The position numbers and the translations under genes were made by a program. 5,218 nt of DNA, from NCBI GenBank assembly GCA_030044045.1, contig JASHWO010000138.1:1-5218 (forward strand), written 5' to 3'. The DNA comes from Acidimicrobiales bacterium. GTDB taxonomy: Bacteria > Actinomycetota > Acidimicrobiia > Acidimicrobiales > RAAP-2. The notes under the pieces were generated by a model. It worked only from the letters and a program-made list of their open reading frames with translations. It made no database searches and had not been told where the DNA came from. This document shows positions 5,082-5,218 of the stretch, piece after piece; positions within the stretch are counted from its first letter, which is position 1, and every line of letters starts with the position of its first letter.

Positions 5082-5218
5082 GTGCGGTTCGCCTTCACCG
5101 AGGAGCAGGTCGAGCTGCGGGCAGCGGTGCGCCAGGTGCTCGAGCGGGAGTGCACGCCGGGCGACCTGCGGGCCATCGCCGCCGCCGGGCCTGGCGGTGC
5201 CGGCGGGCCTGGCGGTGC
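5082..5218 (+). CDS. Acyl-CoA dehydrogenase, second subunit (5' fragment, runs off the window)
   Basis: An open frame from the GTG at 5082 runs to the window edge, giving 45 codons. It begins MRFAFTEEQVELRAAVRQVL, the typical first helix of an acyl-CoA dehydrogenase N-terminal domain (compare MDLTFSPAQEAFRAEAREWL in the upstream gene). It starts 2 bases after the previous stop, with GGGGG just upstream as a possible ribosome site, so translational coupling is likely. Adjacent dehydrogenase genes of this type usually encode the two subunits of an alpha2-beta2 enzyme in which only one subunit carries a working active site; which one cannot be judged from this fragment. The last visible codons form a Gly/Pro/Ala repeat (GPGGAGGPGG) that is unusual in this helical region. 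The rest of the gene lies outside the window. Confidence 0.8.
   Translation, partial: MRFAFTEEQVELRAAVRQVLERECTPGDLRAIAAAGPGGAGGPGG
5187..5218. repeat. 18-bp tandem repeat at the right edge, in the second dehydrogenase
   Basis: The unit gggcctggcggtgccggc (5187-5204) is followed by 14 bases of a second identical copy before the window ends. It keeps the frame and encodes GPGGAG then GPGG. Whether more copies follow is not visible. An in-frame microduplication or an assembly-edge artefact are both possible. Confidence 0.8.

Overview
The window is very GC-rich DNA (clearly above 70% by eye) with dense, tightly packed genes and GC-driven long antisense open frames. The families present (paired acyl-CoA dehydrogenases, a FadA5-like thiolase, a DUF35/OB-fold protein and an Ltp-type thiolase-like protein) together point to a high-GC actinobacterium, either an Acidimicrobiia-like or a mycolic-type lineage. 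The content is acyl-CoA metabolism of the kind used to degrade the side chains or rings of steroids or other branched substrates.

Layout. On the minus strand, reading from about 3796 down to 56, lie a conventional thiolase (3796-2609), a DUF35 zinc-ribbon/OB-fold protein (2601-1879), an Ltp-type thiolase-like protein (1879-635) and, after a 180-base gap, a small helix-turn-helix protein (454-56). The first three form a compact operon: a 7-base gap, then a one-base TGATG overlap. Diverging from it on the plus strand are an acyl-CoA dehydrogenase (3895-5079) and, 2 bases later, the start of a second one (5082 to the window end). The 98-base divergent spacer carries a perfect 6-2-6 palindrome in the most AT-rich spot nearby, a good candidate for one operator serving both transcription units.

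How the genes may work together (inference). The two adjacent dehydrogenases probably form an alpha2-beta2 enzyme that makes the enoyl-CoA. The DUF35 protein and the Ltp protein probably form a complex for C-C bond cleavage or another thiolase-fold reaction. The FadA5-like thiolase would release acetyl-CoA or propionyl-CoA. No enoyl-CoA hydratase or hydroxyacyl-CoA dehydrogenase gene is visible here.

The most unusual signal is a palindromic repeat. A 72-bp unit is present in two perfect tandem copies inside the DUF35 gene, in frame, just ahead of the zinc ribbon. A diverged 42-base copy of the same element sits at the extreme left end, downstream of the HTH gene. The hairpin stem of the diverged copy differs by a compensated base pair, so the structure has been kept while the sequence changed. 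This resembles, by analogy only, the palindromic elements known to insert into Rickettsia protein genes. Further short in-frame duplications occur in the Ltp gene, at the thiolase start and in the second dehydrogenase.
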